A stretch of DNA of 64,000 nt from NCBI GenBank assembly GCA_013398955.1, contig VWPU01001221.1:183400-247399 (forward strand). Reading direction: 5' to 3'. How positions within the stretch are numbered: the first letter of the stretch is position 1; each line of letters begins with the position of its first letter. Below are positions 20,401 to 34,900 of this stretch, in pieces. The notes under the pieces were generated by a model, which was not told the DNA's origin, made no database searches, and worked only from the letters and a program-made list of their open reading frames with translations. Source of the DNA: Callaeas wilsoni. Its lineage: Eukaryota; Chordata; Aves; Passeriformes; Callaeidae. The position numbers and the translations under genes were made by a program.

Positions 20401-23400
20401 TAGAGTATTTCAGGCTCTGGCATGAACACTTGAGAATGTAAAAGGAGTAGTTTTCATTCTCATTACATTTCATTCTCATTACTGTTCCTGAATTTTCAGC
20501 TATTTAGGCAGGAGAAGGGTCATGGGAGCTGTAGAAAATGGAACCAAATAAGCAGATGGGTTCTTCCAGTCCAGCTGAAATAACTACTCTTCCTATAGAA
20601 GGTTGAAAGGGAGAATTTCAGAGCTAGAAAAAAATCTACATCCCTTGCTATGTCTGAGATCTTAGTGCTTCCTAGTGGGCGTCACAAAGAATTCCTCAAG
20701 GAGGGAGAGACTGCAGTTGAGTTAGAACGACTTCATCAGCCAAACACTGGTTTCAGGGTATTTTGTTATCCTTATTGGCTATGAGACATTCAGGTGTAAA
20801 AAGCCTGAGTAGCAGTGGCTGAACATCTGCTCAAGAGTAATGAACCCAAAAGGACAATAACTGTAGAGGGAGATGAGGTCACACCATTCTCAGGAATGAG
20901 AGCAATTCTCACAGATTTGTAAGTTCCTGTGTACAACAGCCTGAAAAAGGACTTATGAGCCAGAAGAAGAGACTTGTTCCTTGTCTGAAGTGCACACTGT
21001 CCACGTAGAGACCTGCTGCACAGGAGAATAGGTAGGGTTTTACAACACAGCAAGAAGTACTGATCTTACAAAAAGAAGAGAAATGATGAAGGTGTGCTAT
21101 GGGAAGAATGATGGACTGACTTTCTTTGTCACAGCCTGGGTCAAAAAGCAAGAGGAGAGGCAGAAAACCCTGCACTAGCTGGTGGCATCCTGTTATCCTC
21201 ACTTTTTCAGTTGCATTCTGTTGCTTCTGCTACTATAAGAAAAGAAATCAGTGTAATTGTCAAGAAAATTGTTTCCTGGGGAAAAGTGGTTAAATGAAAA
21301 GAATGGTTCTGTAGAATGTTAAATTTGGCATAACTAATATTGAGCACTACAGATGACAAATCCAGCAGCCAAAAATAAAAATAAATGGAAATCTAAATAT
21401 GAGTCACTTAATAATTTTTATTTGTTTTTCCTAGATGGCGTCGCGTCCAAAATAAAAACTGAAAAGAAAAGATGGAAAATTATAGTGAACAATCAAAAAT
21501 TTACTGCACTTGGGAGTGAGTAGCACCATCCAAATGTGGCTGTTCATTGTCCTAGGGTTAGGAAGAAGGTACACAAAAGGAAATGGATGATGTTTCCAGG
21601 GTTCCCAGAAGAAATCTGATGTCCTTCTTTACCTGTCCTACAGGACACGTTGCTGAAAAACGTGGCCAGTGCACGCTTGCTGCAACACTGCAATGGAGCT
21701 TGAGCTGGAAAAATGCTGTCGTTTTTTGCACCTCCATCCAGAAGACACGGGTGCTCTGCCCCATTAAAGCAAATCCTAGCAAGCCTGTGACTCTTAACGT
21801 GGATTACACAGAATTCATGAGCAAATGAGCTGTGTTCACTGTCATCTTGTGGTGATAAAACCTTTTCAAACCTTCTGCTTCCTTCCACACTGCAGTTCTA
21901 TATGCTTGGCCTGTACAAAATGTTCTTGGAAGGGAAGCATAGGTAAAAATCCTTTTTGGGTACTTCCAAGAGATTAAGAGTTATTCCTTATCCTGCCCTC
22001 ACTGTCTCTATGTACTCAGCTGGTTATGAAGTCCTCATTTTTCATCACATTCTACAGACCCTTCTGGAACCTAATGCTAAGCAGATGCTGTTTCTCTTGA
22101 GATGATCATTAAAATTAATTGTTCAGAAATCAAGCAGCAAGTAAAATTTGCTGCCAATACTTACCTGAAACAGAAGTTTTTATTTTATTTTAACCAAAAA
22201 ATTGTGTTTTGGAGTGGGCATTGTTAGCTGCATTCTAGTGCATTGAAAAGCTATGGCTATGTCCAAGGAAGTTTGTTGTGGCCCAGGATTCCTTTTTGTC
22301 CCCTGTTTTGGGCTGTATGCTTTCCAGAAACGACTTACAGTATTTTTGTGTATTTTGAGCACAGATGTATTCCTGAACTTTCTCTGGCTATATGGATTAT
22401 TTGTGACTGGTTTCTTTAACTTGAATGGAGCAACACAAAAATCCAGTGTAGAAAATACTGAAACATATGTATAAATTGAAATCAGATTTGATTAAAGACA
22501 CACATATTGTGAAAAGGAAAGGTAAATCATTCTTGTGCTGCATAGCTGGCAATCAGAAAATGAGGATGGAGCTGCTTATCCTTATTTCTTCAGACATTGA
22601 CAGCTGGGCAGAAAAGCTGAGTCATATTAACTGACTGTTGGCAGGTACATAGATTGGGCCAAGCACATTCCGTGAAATATGTAAAGTGCAATTAATCTCC
22701 ACAGAAACTGTATCTTGGTTTTCAACAACACTTTGACATAATGGTGAAGAATTTAGACTGCTTTAAGCTACGTTTGTCCTGTCATTTATGTAAATCCTTT
22801 ATTGCAACAGTGTTTTCTCAGGTGTGTGACTGATCAATATTTAGGAGGTTTTTATTATCTCCAAGGGTTTCACTCAAGAAAAAGTTGTAATTTTGTTGGT
22901 TAAGCTGTACTCTTTGGCTAAGTTATGGGGATTTCAGAGAGAACTTTATGTATTCAAGGGTGGGATGATGTAATCTGCTTTGCACGTCAATTCTGTAGCC
23001 TGGGGACTTGGGTTTTGCCATGGAGAGCTGTGTGTCAGTCCCATTGTAGCCTGTTACTGCTGTGTGTGTCTGCAAACTCGTACATTGTGTTTGCTAAGTC
23101 ACTCAGGACCTGATCCAAAAGACTTAAATCAGAGAAAATCGGTTTACTTACGTGGGTTTGGGTAAGGTCTGGAAGGTCCATGCCTGCTCCCAGTGGAGGA
23201 ATAGATTGTCTCTTAGTCTGAAAATGGACACATTCTACTTTTGGATTATTAAAAAGGCAGTAAATCTGAGGTAGAAGAGGACTGATTAATGATGGTGCAC
23301 AGAAAGAAATGCTGTCACTATCAAACGTCAGCACTGAAGATGAATACAGATGATAATAATTTCTGATTTGAAGAGCATTGTCAGGAGAAATGTAAGGAGC

Positions 23401-26350
23401 CAGAGGGACTGGCATCATGTCTACTGCTTTCTTTTCTGTTCAGCTGCTATGTCTTAACGTGCCCAAACCAGCTTTGGATCTAGGTTTTAGACGGGCTTGC
23501 AGGTGAGTGCCCCAGCTGTCAGTTCCTTTCGGAAAGGTGGATAGGAGGCTATGCATGAGAAACAAACAAACAATAAATAAATAAATACGGAGGAACCCTC
23601 GTAAGATTCGTTTCTTTGGAATAGTCTTTGGCCACAGGAGGGCAATACTGTTCTATAATAAATATGGCAAGCTCTATTCCCTGAAAGGCTGGTTTGTCTA
23701 CAGGTACCTGAGGGGGAATGGGATTGATCATAGTTAACAATCATCAAAGTTGTATTGATCAGGAAGTGGATTTATGCCTTTAGCTATGTTTGCAGGGGCT
23801 GGGCAGTTGGTTCTCCCAATCCTCCTTTCAAGAAGAGCAAATTGCAGCACAGAATCTGAGAGCTGTGATGACATCTAAGGAACTACTGCTTCTGCATCTC
23901 TGGTTCAGATTGATCTGGGTTGTGCTGTCCTCCTGTCCACCATCTCAGCTGGAGGCCAGAACCAGGAGTCACTCTCATACAAGAGTGACTATGGCAGCCT
24001 CCATAGTGCTGGTGGAGGGTTCTTTGTCCCTTGTCTCTCAGCTGCTTCAAACTGAAGTAAGGAGAATTTTAACTGATAATGGTGAGAATCTCAGGGTGTG
24101 TGACTCTCACTAATACTGCTAAGAGTATTCAGCTGGGAAGGGTGGATTTTATTTGTCTTTTTTCCTTCAGAAACTTTCTGTGTTTTCCCCAGAGGCTGAG
24201 GGCATGTCCTTCTTTACTGGAATCCAGGCAGAGGAGCAGGAGTCCTGACTTATTAGGTTATTGATTTATGCCCTTGCTCTTTGTTGATTCATGCCCTTGC
24301 TCTTAGCTGGTCAGATAAATCTCATTAGTTAGAATATTCTCCAGAGAAGCAAGTGGTGTGAGTTTTAGTTCCCCAAAGCAGATGATTGAGTTGAGTGTGC
24401 ATTTTGTGGCCCTTAGAAGAATAGGAGATAGCACTATTTGGTCTTATGAGAGAAAATGAAAGCTCCACTGTGTTCTTTATGAAGATTAATCTCCTAGGAG
24501 TGCTTTGAGACCAGTGGATTTAAGTTTTAAAAGGAGGGGAATACTTGGTTTCCAAAGACTAAGAGTTTAGTTTGAGAATGGTGTTTGGCAGAGTCAGACA
24601 TGTGAGTATATTTGAGTCCTTAATACATCACTTTCATACTTCAAGTACTTAAACATTAATATGAGAGTTATTTGCACAGTCTGGTTATCTCTTGAGTTTG
24701 GAGGCAGCTGTACTCCCCAGACTAATAGAGAAGAACAGGGAGCTTTCTCAGGGCTGCCTCTGTCATCAGCGTTACTAGTATGACAGGAATAGTCTTCAGG
24801 AAAAATTAAAGTGATATTAAAAGTTAAAAAGGCATATTTATGAAGGATAGATTGTTAGCTTCCAGGCTAACTTTTTAGGTTATCTGGAAATGAAAATGTT
24901 TCAGAAAATAAATGCTACTGAGGTGCTGCCCTTTTAGCTTCTGTTTCTGAATAAAGGCTCAAAGAGGTCCCCTTCTGAAAGACAATTCTTCTGAGAGATT
25001 TTTTTCAGTTTTTAGTTTGCACACTGTTTCTGATAGGAAACTCTTGTCTTTAGCTTTTCTTTAGAAGATGCTAAACTTCCACTGAATGTGTCTAAGGGAA
25101 GAAAGAATATTTACATCAGGTTTGTCTTAAATGTCAATTTATTTATTTTAAGCTTTACATTTTAAAGTGTGTTTTAAGTATCACAATTAAGAACATAATG
25201 TTTTGTTTTGGAGGAATAAATTTTAAGGCTTTTATTTTTAAATTTCTCTGAGGTGAACTGAAATAAATCTGACAGTTTCAGGGTGATTGACTTGGCAAGG
25301 GGGCAAGGAACCCAAGAAAAATGGCAAGTCCATTGCAGGGCTTGTGGCCCAAACTGGCATTTATCATCTTCCAAACTACTGAGTAATTTTGGGAGCTGGT
25401 ATCCTCAAGTGCTCTAAAAAGGAGAGGAATTCCTTCAATGACAGCCAAAGTCTTTTTGGCAAAGGATGGGCAATGATGATACAAACCACGATGTGATGAA
25501 GTTTTTCCAGCTAAGTTTTTTTCCGAGGAGAAATGAACATTTTGCAATTAGGCACTTAGGTAAGATGCCTTTTATTTAATTTTACCTATCACTTAATTTG
25601 TGTGTGCAGTGAAGATAAAACAAGTGGACCCAGTCACTCAAGTCTGTTGAGCACTTTTGAATGTATTTAGGTAAATCTGTTTCTCACTTTACTCCGTAGT
25701 CACTTTTCCTGCTCAAACCACTACATTGAAAATCCCATTATTGACTTTACTTATCTTTAAGTATTGAAGAAGAGTTAGAGTAGTGCTTCTTTCAGTCTTT
25801 GTGTTTTCTAACACTTAAAACATGTGAAAAGGGTCATGTCAAAGATGATTCTGATGTTGCTTCCACCTGAATTTTTTTTCCTGCTCCCTACCACACATGT
25901 AATGTATTACTAGGTAGATTTGCACATATTTTCTGTGAAAAAAGAACTTCAGGAGAAGTTGTGAACAGTCAAATGTCAACTGAATGTCAGAGAATTGGCC
26001 CTTCTGATGAAATCTATTAAGGTGTCCAACAGCCCTGTGCAGAAGAGAAGATAAACTTGCTTTGTCACCTTTAGGACAAATCAAACAAAACAATAAAACA
26101 CGCAGAAAGCAATGTCCTTCCTGGTGTTCAAGGAGATGGCCAAGTGTTGGTAGAAGTTTTTGGCTTTATTGTTGTTTATATTTTTCTTTTGCTTTTTAAA
26201 TAATTTACAATGATTATTATTAAAATGCTTATTTTTATCACACTTCTGAATGGTAGTAGGCAAACCTAACTTCATTCTTTTGATCCTTTGTTTTTATTAT
26301 GATCAACCTATTTTTATTGCCAGTCATGGAGATATTTGCTGTTTCTTTAT
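17475..26350. other. AT-rich intergenic DNA, no recognised gene
   Basis: Composition drops to AT-rich right after the CR1 at 17.4 kb. Short open frames occur on both strands but none has a recognisable domain, and none joins to a neighbour by good splice sites. A 23-bp tandem duplication lies at 24261-24305. Confidence 0.6.
24261..24305. repeat. Two-copy 23-bp tandem duplication
   Basis: TTGATTTATGCCCTTGCTCTT at 24261 is followed at 24284 by TTGATTCATGCCCTTGCTCTT, period 23, one difference. A small replication-slippage product. Confidence 0.85.
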
Positions 26351-26354
26351 TCAC

Positions 26355-26600
26355 TGATTTAGAGGCTAGAAGAGACCATTAGGATTGTCTCATCTGACCT
26401 CCTGTACAAGCCAGACCAGGGAAATGAACTCCATAATTCCAGCATAGATTCTTATTGAGATAAGAAACACAGCACTTAAAATGACATTACATTTTGTTTC
26501 AAGACTTCCAGTGACAAAAACTCACTATATTATCTGGTAAGTCTTTGAAATCCCTAATTACCTTTGCTTATGAATTGCATCTTCTGTCTATCATGGATGT
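26355..26600 (-). mobile_element. Ancient amniote CR1 relic, minus orientation
   Basis: GAGGCTAGAAGAGACCATTA followed by TGTCTCATCTGACCTCCTGT is very close to the 3' end of the old CR1 class known from turtles and crocodilians as I recall it. The match fades through CCAGTGACAAAAACTC and GGTAAGTCTTTG. Much more diverged than the avian CR1 copies nearby. Confidence 0.65.
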
Positions 26601-26609
26601 AATTAGTGT

Positions 26610-29600
26610 CAGGTGGCTGCTGTGGGATCTGGATGCATCTGTTTTTTTGCTCATGGGAGAATACTTGAGTAGAATGATGAAAAATAACTTGTCTTGTTCC
26701 TCCTGGACTCTGATGCTTTTGGCAGTCCAGCTGAACTATCCACAAATATTTTTGGTTTAAACTCAGAAAACTGTCCACACCAGGCTTTTAATGGTCTGTG
26801 TTTTGAAGGTAGGTGGGACAGGAGAATTAGCGTTCACAAAGGCTAACTTTATCCAAGAGTCCAAATGTTCCTCTGTCAGCAACAAAATAGAATTGTGTTT
26901 CCAAATACCTAAGTTAGAATATTTGAAGTTAGGCTTCTTATTATCCAAGGCCCAGAAGGATGCTCTATAAGTATTCCATAGTGTCCACAATATACTCTTC
27001 TAAGAGGTTTAATTTTGTTCCCTTTTTCTTTAGTAAGCTTTTGGCTACATGTGGGGGACTGTTTGAAAGAAGTGTACTTCCAACAAGAGTGGATTGACTT
27101 TCACTGAAGAACCTGTCAATAAAAAAAAAATAATTTATACTCGAAATAAGGGTAGTTTTCTTACCTCTGGCAGATGAATTCCTAGCTGGAGAGTGGCAGG
27201 GGCCTGTTTATGCTTGTAGATGAGGGAATAGTTCTATTGATATAGGTCAAGGACATTTAAAGTCTCTAATAAAATCACCTCTGAACTCGGTCTGCAGAGA
27301 TGCTGTGCACCATTTGTTTAGGCTGTTGTCCTTAGTGAATAGTTTTATATTTTTTTCAGAGTTTTTTTGTTGTGTTTGGTTTTGTTTCATGCTTTCATCT
27401 CATTTGATGATGAACAAGCACATAATGTGTGGGATTGTTTCTGAGCTCTAGAAATATGGTAGTGCTTTGTCACTTTTCACTTAAACGAGGTCACAGTGAC
27501 ATTCATTGTGGAGAAAAGTATTATTCCTAAACATTGGGGCACATGAATCACAGATATTTATTGTTACAAAGAATAGTGCACTTTATTGAGCCAGCTGTTC
27601 AACACAACCCATCAAGTTAAGAGATCAGAGAGGTTTTCAACAACATGGCCAGCACATGCTGGAGGGGCATGATTTCATTTCTCTCAGCTTTCCCAGAACT
27701 GCTGATATATTCCAGTAAAAGCCTCTCATGTCTTCTATTCAGTCTTACGAAATTGCACATAGTAGCTGAAAGTTCCTGAGCAGTGCTGTCTTTGGCTATC
27801 TAATGGCTTGCTGCTAATTCAGTTCTTTTGGATCATGCACAGAACTATACTGGCTGACAACTGCTGTTACCACAGGTAAACGAAAAGAATCTCTGTAATC
27901 TAAAGTAGAGGAAAATGATGCTGATGGTTAAATCTTCTTGGCTGTTTTATGGCTTTTCAGGAATGTCACGAGAGTCTTAAAATAATAGATATTTCAATCA
28001 GAGTTGAAATTAAGGAGAAATAAATAGAATTGACCACTTAAAAGATGCATGTTCTGTTGCCAGCCCTGGCAGTGATCTGCTCTTTACCTTTAGAAAGGCT
28101 TTTTCATCATTTTTCTCTTTCATACTGTTGTCAGTTAGAAGGATGAGCCTTTTGGGCTTGCAGCCCTCTTGGTGTTCTGCTGTTTGATCACACCCACTCT
28201 TTTTCTTCTGTGGCTTCGATGTTCTTCTAGTAAACAAATGCTAACAAGAAGCTCCAAGGCTGTAGAGACACACAAGTCTGTACTCTTTTGCAATTGATTT
28301 TTTTCCAGTGTTATTATCATCACAAGATGTAGCCAATGGATCCAAAGCTGTGTCAAAGGCTGATCCTTGGTGACATATGGCAATAAGGGGTGCTTATTTC
28401 TATTTGTTAGTTAGCTATTCCGGGGAAAAAAACCCAAAGCTGCTTAAGTTTTTAAACCTATTATGTGGTATTCCAAAAGGTCAAGTTGCTGTTCTTTTAA
28501 AATACAATTTAATTGAAAATGGACAGTAGCCTGGATCTTCTTGAGGTGTAATGAAGTAGACTATTGATATGCACCATGTGTTCCTGATTAAAGTCAGAAG
28601 GCTAGGAATGTTCAGCCAATTATGCAATTTGTGAGACTTTGCCCAATTAGTTTAGGACCATGCAGAAGCAGGTACACAGAAAGATACTTTGTGTGTTCCC
28701 TGTAAGCAAAAAAACCCAAACTACAAAGTGCTGAATTATGTACAGGCTAATAAAGGCAATTAATTGTTTGAACTCGCTTGTTGCACTTTATTTATCTCCA
28801 AGAAAGATTTGTCTGAGGTAGAAATTTACAGTATAACATAATAATTTGCAGTTAAACATAACAGTAAGGAAACAGATATTAATGCAAAGAACAGGAACAA
28901 AGAATATACTTTAACATCTGAAAATATCCTCTTATTTTGTGTTGTGAATGTAGCAGTTTCTGCCTGCCTCATTTTACAAACCAACCTAAGAGCAGGTGTT
29001 GTTGCTAAATTCTCTAATTAAAAGAATAACATTTAAAGAAGTACAGATGTGATTTTCATGAGTAATGAACTTTTGGATCATCTTAAGCAGGAAAATACTC
29101 ACTGTGGAAGATGTTTATAGCTGCAGACAAAAAACTCCATGTATTTAAAGTTTCAGCTTTGTCTTTATGGTTTATTAGTTTGTACAGACCCCTCCCTATA
29201 AAGTACAAAGACATGTCTAGTGATGTAATATTTTGCAAGAATGTGCCTGAGCATGCATCTATCCAAAATACAGAAAAATCTCTCAGTGTGTTTGAAACAT
29301 CAGAATTATCTTTTTTAATAATTTTTTTTTATTATAGAAAAAGGAAATGTTTAATTATCTCTAGCCTTGGAGTCACACATGAGATGTTCAGCAGATTTGT
29401 GCAATTTGTTAGAGCAGCAGTTGTTTCTAAAGTGAAGGAAATATTGGCACTGGCGAGTTAAACCAGTGACAGCGAGCAGTTCAGTCTCCCCCATGGAAAA
29501 GAAACTCCACATTGCAGAGGCTTTAACTGAAAATTAAAGCTTTTTGTAGTTTGCTTAGCCGGTTATAAAACATGCTTCAGAGCTCCTGAGTGTCTGAAAA

Positions 29601-31660
29601 ACAGGTTGATTTAATCATGGACTCAGGGGCTTTATTCACATGAGCAAGAGAATTAAAGTTCAGCTACTTTGTTGTGGGCTAATCGTTAATCCCAGGGTGA
29701 CTGGTACCGAGGGGCCTGAGAGATAGCACTCAGGGTGATGAAGGGTTTCCGGCAGCCTGATGCCTGTTCATTGCTTTCGTGCTGAACAAGGAAGCAACTG
29801 GAACAAAAAAATTGCAACCATGAATCCTTCAGGGAGTTTATCAGGTCAGAATTAAGTAGTTTATTTCTTTGGCCAGCCAAAAATTTTTGGTGGAAAGGGG
29901 TTCTTGTAAGGAATGCATTTGCACAGTGGAATCTGACGAACTCCTATGGGATATTTGTGTTGCTACTAGGGGCAACAAACATGGGGACATTTGCCTATGT
30001 CCCAGTCCTGTCTCCAAAGAAATGTTAAGCCCCTCTGAAGAAATCTTAAGCGAGCTGTGTGTTTAAGGTGCCTTCATACAGGAGTGGCTAAGCAAGACAA
30101 ATTCCATGTAAGCTGGTGGATACTGTGACAGTCAGCCCAGTGAGTTAACAGAGGTTGCATCCTTCTGTGGCTGGGTTTAGCTTCACTAAAAAGCTACCTG
30201 GTAACCCCAGTGTCTGGTTGGGGTAGTCACTTCTCCTGCAACTTTGAAGGCTGTTTGAATGCTTAGAAAGTACTCAGGTATTAACTTGGCTCATTATTTT
30301 TGGCATTTTCTGGGCTGTAGAAGCTGATACTGACTCTTCCTGTCCATCCTTTTCACGTACGAAATTAATATATACATGAAACTCTTTCTTTAACTGGTTC
30401 CTCTCTATTCTGATATCAGAATATACTTTACAAAACCCATTTTCTTAGCTTCGTACCATTTACAACTAAAAACAATTAAAAATAAATCTCACAGCATCAT
30501 ATAATTTACAGTAGCTATGAGGTGCTTATACAAACACTGTAAGTCAGCAGTGCAAACACTAGATTAGATAACGGAAAATTTAGGCATTCTCCTACCCTCC
30601 CTGCCATATTTTGTTTCCAGTGTCACATGGGAAGAAAAGAAGAGCCCCAGGCAGGTCTCTAACTTTCAACGTTTAGGAGAAAGCAGCATGCAAAGCACGT
30701 AAACACACAGAACAGGCACAGCAGTGAACATGTTGATATACAACACACATTTCTCAGTCTGCTGTTACTGTTTCCCTGGAAGGCACTAAAGCATTGAAAT
30801 GCCCTCTTCCAAGTAAGGATCAAATCATAATTTCCTAAATGTTTCACACAGCCAAATGCTTCACAAGTCTATCCATTTCATCAGGAATGAGCACCAGCAC
30901 TCACCTCTTGGTGGCAATTTTGCACGACTGATACACAGATTTCGTAGGTCTTGTTGTGTTTTAACATTCTGACCATATCTTTTGCAAAATGAGGGATGTT
31001 CCTCCAGGACTGGAGTCTTGGGTCCTTTGGTAGCAAGTGCTACATAAAGCTTTTTCTACAGCTGGAGATTTTATGGGGTCTTTCTGCCTTGCAGATTTTC
31101 TGTGTGAGGTCTTCAAGAAACTCTGTTCTCTTTTTAGCCATCTATATTTTTGTGATGGCAGTAAGAGCATAATCATCTTTGAAATGTCAAATCTTCTTTC
31201 TTCTTGGACAGAGAAATGACCAATAGTGCTACAGTCCACTAGGGAAGACAGATGATATTATCTGTCTTATTTCCAAAGAAAGTAAGTAAAAAAATAGATA
31301 TGAGCTGTGACTGTAAATGCTGAAGTTACCATTTCCTGTTACAAAACCAGATCAAAACACTAATCACTGAGTGTGTATGAAGCTCTGTGGCTGCTTCAGA
31401 GCATAAATTTATTAAATTATATAATTAATAATTACTCAAATATTAAAAACTGGTTTTACTCCCACAATTACCTGACAAGGACGTATCCTAGCTAGTTTCA
31501 AACTGTCAGTTTATTTTTATATTGTTTGTAGCTCAGAAAATTTTGCAGATTTTTGTCATTGCCCACAAAATTTTACTTGGTGAATTTAAATTTGTATTTT
31601 GTGTGAAATTTGTATTTTGCTTGTTTCCTCAAAGTCACACTGTTGTTCACGTCTGATGTA
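26610..31660. other. AT-rich intergenic DNA, no recognised gene
   Basis: Nothing recognisable. The longest frame is 29111-29461 on the plus strand (116 residues), with no signal, domain or low-complexity bias that would support coding. Confidence 0.55.
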
Positions 31661-31669
31661 CTCATAGAT

Positions 31670-31960
31670 TCTCTTTAAATTTTGTGTCACCAGGAAACTT
31701 CATTGGCATAATTTTCTTTTGGTTGATATAATTATTAAAAATATTAGCTAACATCAACTCCAAGACTGATGCTTTAAAAACTCTAAAAAGTAGAATCCTG
31801 CCATCCCTGTCAACACTCCAATTCCTTATTTATCTTAGAAAATTTGCCTCGATTTCTGAATCTCACTTTTAAGGCAGTACTACATGCTTTGCACCATATT
31901 CAGTGCTTTACTGAAAGATTAGATCTATTTTCTACCCTACCGTGAAATTTCCCGGTCTTA
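31670..31960 (-). mobile_element. Ancient amniote CR1 relic, minus orientation (RT-coding part)
   Basis: Ordered matches by memory to the turtle-type CR1 consensus: TTTTGTGTCACCAGGAAACT, AATTATTAAAAATATTAGCT, CCAAGACTGATGCTTTAAAA, CCAATTCCTTATTTATCTTA, GCTTTACTGAAAGATTAGAT. This is the reverse complement of the reverse transcriptase region. Heavily mutated; no open frame. Confidence 0.7.
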
Positions 31961-31969
31961 GCTCTCACC

Positions 31970-34900
31970 CCCACATCATCTTTATTCTTTAAAAGACACC
32001 TGCCACTTGCCAAGTGCTTTATGCTTTACTTTGATTGTAGCAGTAAGCTGAAAAAGCGTGCCTGTGATTATTTACCAAACCTAAAACGTAATTCAAAGGA
32101 AAAACTGCAGCTTTCTCTTCTAGAAATTCTAAGTTCAATCTACCAGATAATCATGTTTTTAGGGTTCTGATAACAGATGCATAGTGTCTATGAGTCACAC
32201 TTTTTTTTTTATGTCAGATCCAAAATTATAGCTCTCTTTTGATAATTTTTACTCTAGAGTCTTGCCTCCAGAGGAAAAAGGTGATGGAACAGCATCTGAA
32301 AATTAAATACCATGTGGAGAACATGACAATTCGCCTTTCGTGTGTTGGAATTAGAGTTTAATTACAATCGAAGAACCCTTCAACCTAAATTGCAATTGCA
32401 GATTTTGCAGCCACATCTGATGGTTCGTGTCTTCCAAGTAGTTTCGTAGGATGATTTGCATCAGTTTATACTCAGTTTGCTAATAATACTTCTCTAAGAA
32501 ACAGCTCCAGCAGAGATGATGGGCAATGCTTTTGAAATCCCCAGGTCTTCACTAGTTCTGAATTTGTTTCTCCTTCAGTTTTCAGATGTGATATTGTCCC
32601 ACAGCTGTGAACCTCTGATAGCAGAAATCTGCTTTTTACTTCAGCCCCGATTAGAAAAATCTGAAGCTGTAGTTGTAATGAATTGTCATAGCAAATGGTG
32701 CAGTTTATCTGGTCAAGCAGGTCACCAGATATGCATATTCAGTGTGTAAGAAACCTGCATTATTCATCTTCGGAACAAATGATAGTGTGGTGTACCAACA
32801 GAGATATTACACTGATACCAGCCTTCACCTACATCAATATCGTATAGTTTAATTTTTTGTGATGAGAGAATTGGTTAGGATACGTTATTTATTTTTAGCT
32901 ACTTGGCCAACTGGAAGTGTTTCAGCTGTGGATTTGGGGTCTTAACAAAAATTGGGTACAGAAGGAAATGACTTCTCTTTTAGAAAAGCCAAGCTCATTT
33001 CTGTATAATAACAGAACAGGAGAGAAAGTAGGAGCAGGCTCAAGTAGAATTAAAAATAAAAAACAAGAATAGTAAGCATAACAGATTGGTTTAATGTAGA
33101 TAAAACCAGATTTTTCAGCCTAAGATACAAAACAAAGGAAAAGCAAATTTTTGTTTGCATGTATTATATAATGAATTGTAACTAATTTTGCCCAGCTGAT
33201 TTGAGAATCCTTCTTCCTGAAATTAGGGGGAGAAATCCAGGCCTGAATGTTTCATTGTTTTCACTGTGCTCTTGATTTTGTCAGAATGTTGGCTTGCATA
33301 ACAACATCGATAGAGAGCAATCCTGGTTACATGAAGGGCATTGTATTCCTGTTAAACTCATTTTACACCAGTATTAGTGAAATATAAACAAAGCCTAACC
33401 TTTGTCTTTTCCTCTTCTTCAAAACTGGCCTAATCCTGAATTATTTTCATAAGGGTTGATGAGTAATAACTCATGAGCACTTATGTAGCACTTCTGGATC
33501 CTCACAAAGAAAGCCTAAGAGAAGGTTAGCCCCTAAGCTGCATTTAAATTTCCTCTGTAGTTTAACAATCTCAAATCTTTTTATAAATATTATCAGTCAA
33601 GTGCTCAGAACATGGGGAATACAGCCCGTTTTTCTACAGGGTGTTTCAAGGGGGAGCTCATGTACTCAGCATCTTATTCTCGCCAAGCAGGGAAGATACT
33701 GAGATGCCTAAATCCTAACTGTACTTCCCATCCCATAGGTTCGTTCCACGTGCTTTCATAGCAGGTGTGTTTAGTTGTCCCCCTCACCAATTTTAAATTC
33801 AAAATGGACACATTTATTTAGCGGCTTCTTTTGACAAACATCTCCAGAAAGGTTAGTATCACCAAGATCACCATAAATGATTCCCAGCTGATGAGCACAA
33901 ACATAATATGATTTGGAAGCTTCAGTTTTAAGATTGTTTTAATACCTCCAAGCTGATCACAGCCTTTCACGACTACTTGTATACCAGTTATAGATCTAAG
34001 TGCTGTCCTATTTCTTCTGCCACCTGTTTATGAGAATGCCTCTTTACAACAATCTTCTTTTATACAAAAGTATTGTGTTTCAATGCCCTTATTTCAAAGT
34101 GACTGCTGCCAGAGGAAATGCACCAGTGTGAATACTTAGATTGTTATGGAAATGCTGGAATAAGGAGTTTGAAAGCCATAAAAAAATTTTGCTTACTGAA
34201 AATTAATGTTTTTATCTCCTTGCGGACTATGTGTTCTCTTCAATTTACATCAGAGCAGGCTGTTTAGCAAGTGGCATGACACCAGAGTGGTCAGCACACC
34301 AAAATGGTTGTTCTCTGTGTGCCACAGAATTTGGGGATTTTTAAGATTTGGAAGGTGGTACCAGCAGCTGTTTTGAGAGAAGAGAGATTTCTTAATCAAG
34401 CACAGCAAATCCAACCAAAAGCTCCCTTCTCTCTAAGCATGTAACTAGCCTGAATTTAGTGGGGAGGGGCAGAAAACATACTGGTATAATGGAAATGTAT
34501 AGGGAGGCTTTCTTCAAGAAGAAAGAAATGCCGTAAAGACAGGTTTGAGAACAAGATATTGGTGAGGATTTGACTGTGTTGAAAATGAGATGTGTAAATG
34601 TGTTGCTTTTCCTTTGCTGCTTCAAAACCACAATTTTCAACCTCTTGACTGGAACATACCTGAAATAATTTGGCTTCTTGTCAGACCTCTGTCAGATGTT
34701 CTTTAAACAGGCTATTTGGCAGATGTATGAAGCAACAGATACAAAAGGCCTTAAAGGTTTCAGGATAGTGTCTGACAGCTGTGTGAGCTACTGACCAAAG
34801 GGGCAATTGCAAACATTTTGTGGCACGTTTTGCTCTCTGCTGTTGTATCATCTCCACCTTTCTATGTCTGAAACAAGGCCCCTGAGGAAAGACTTGGGCG

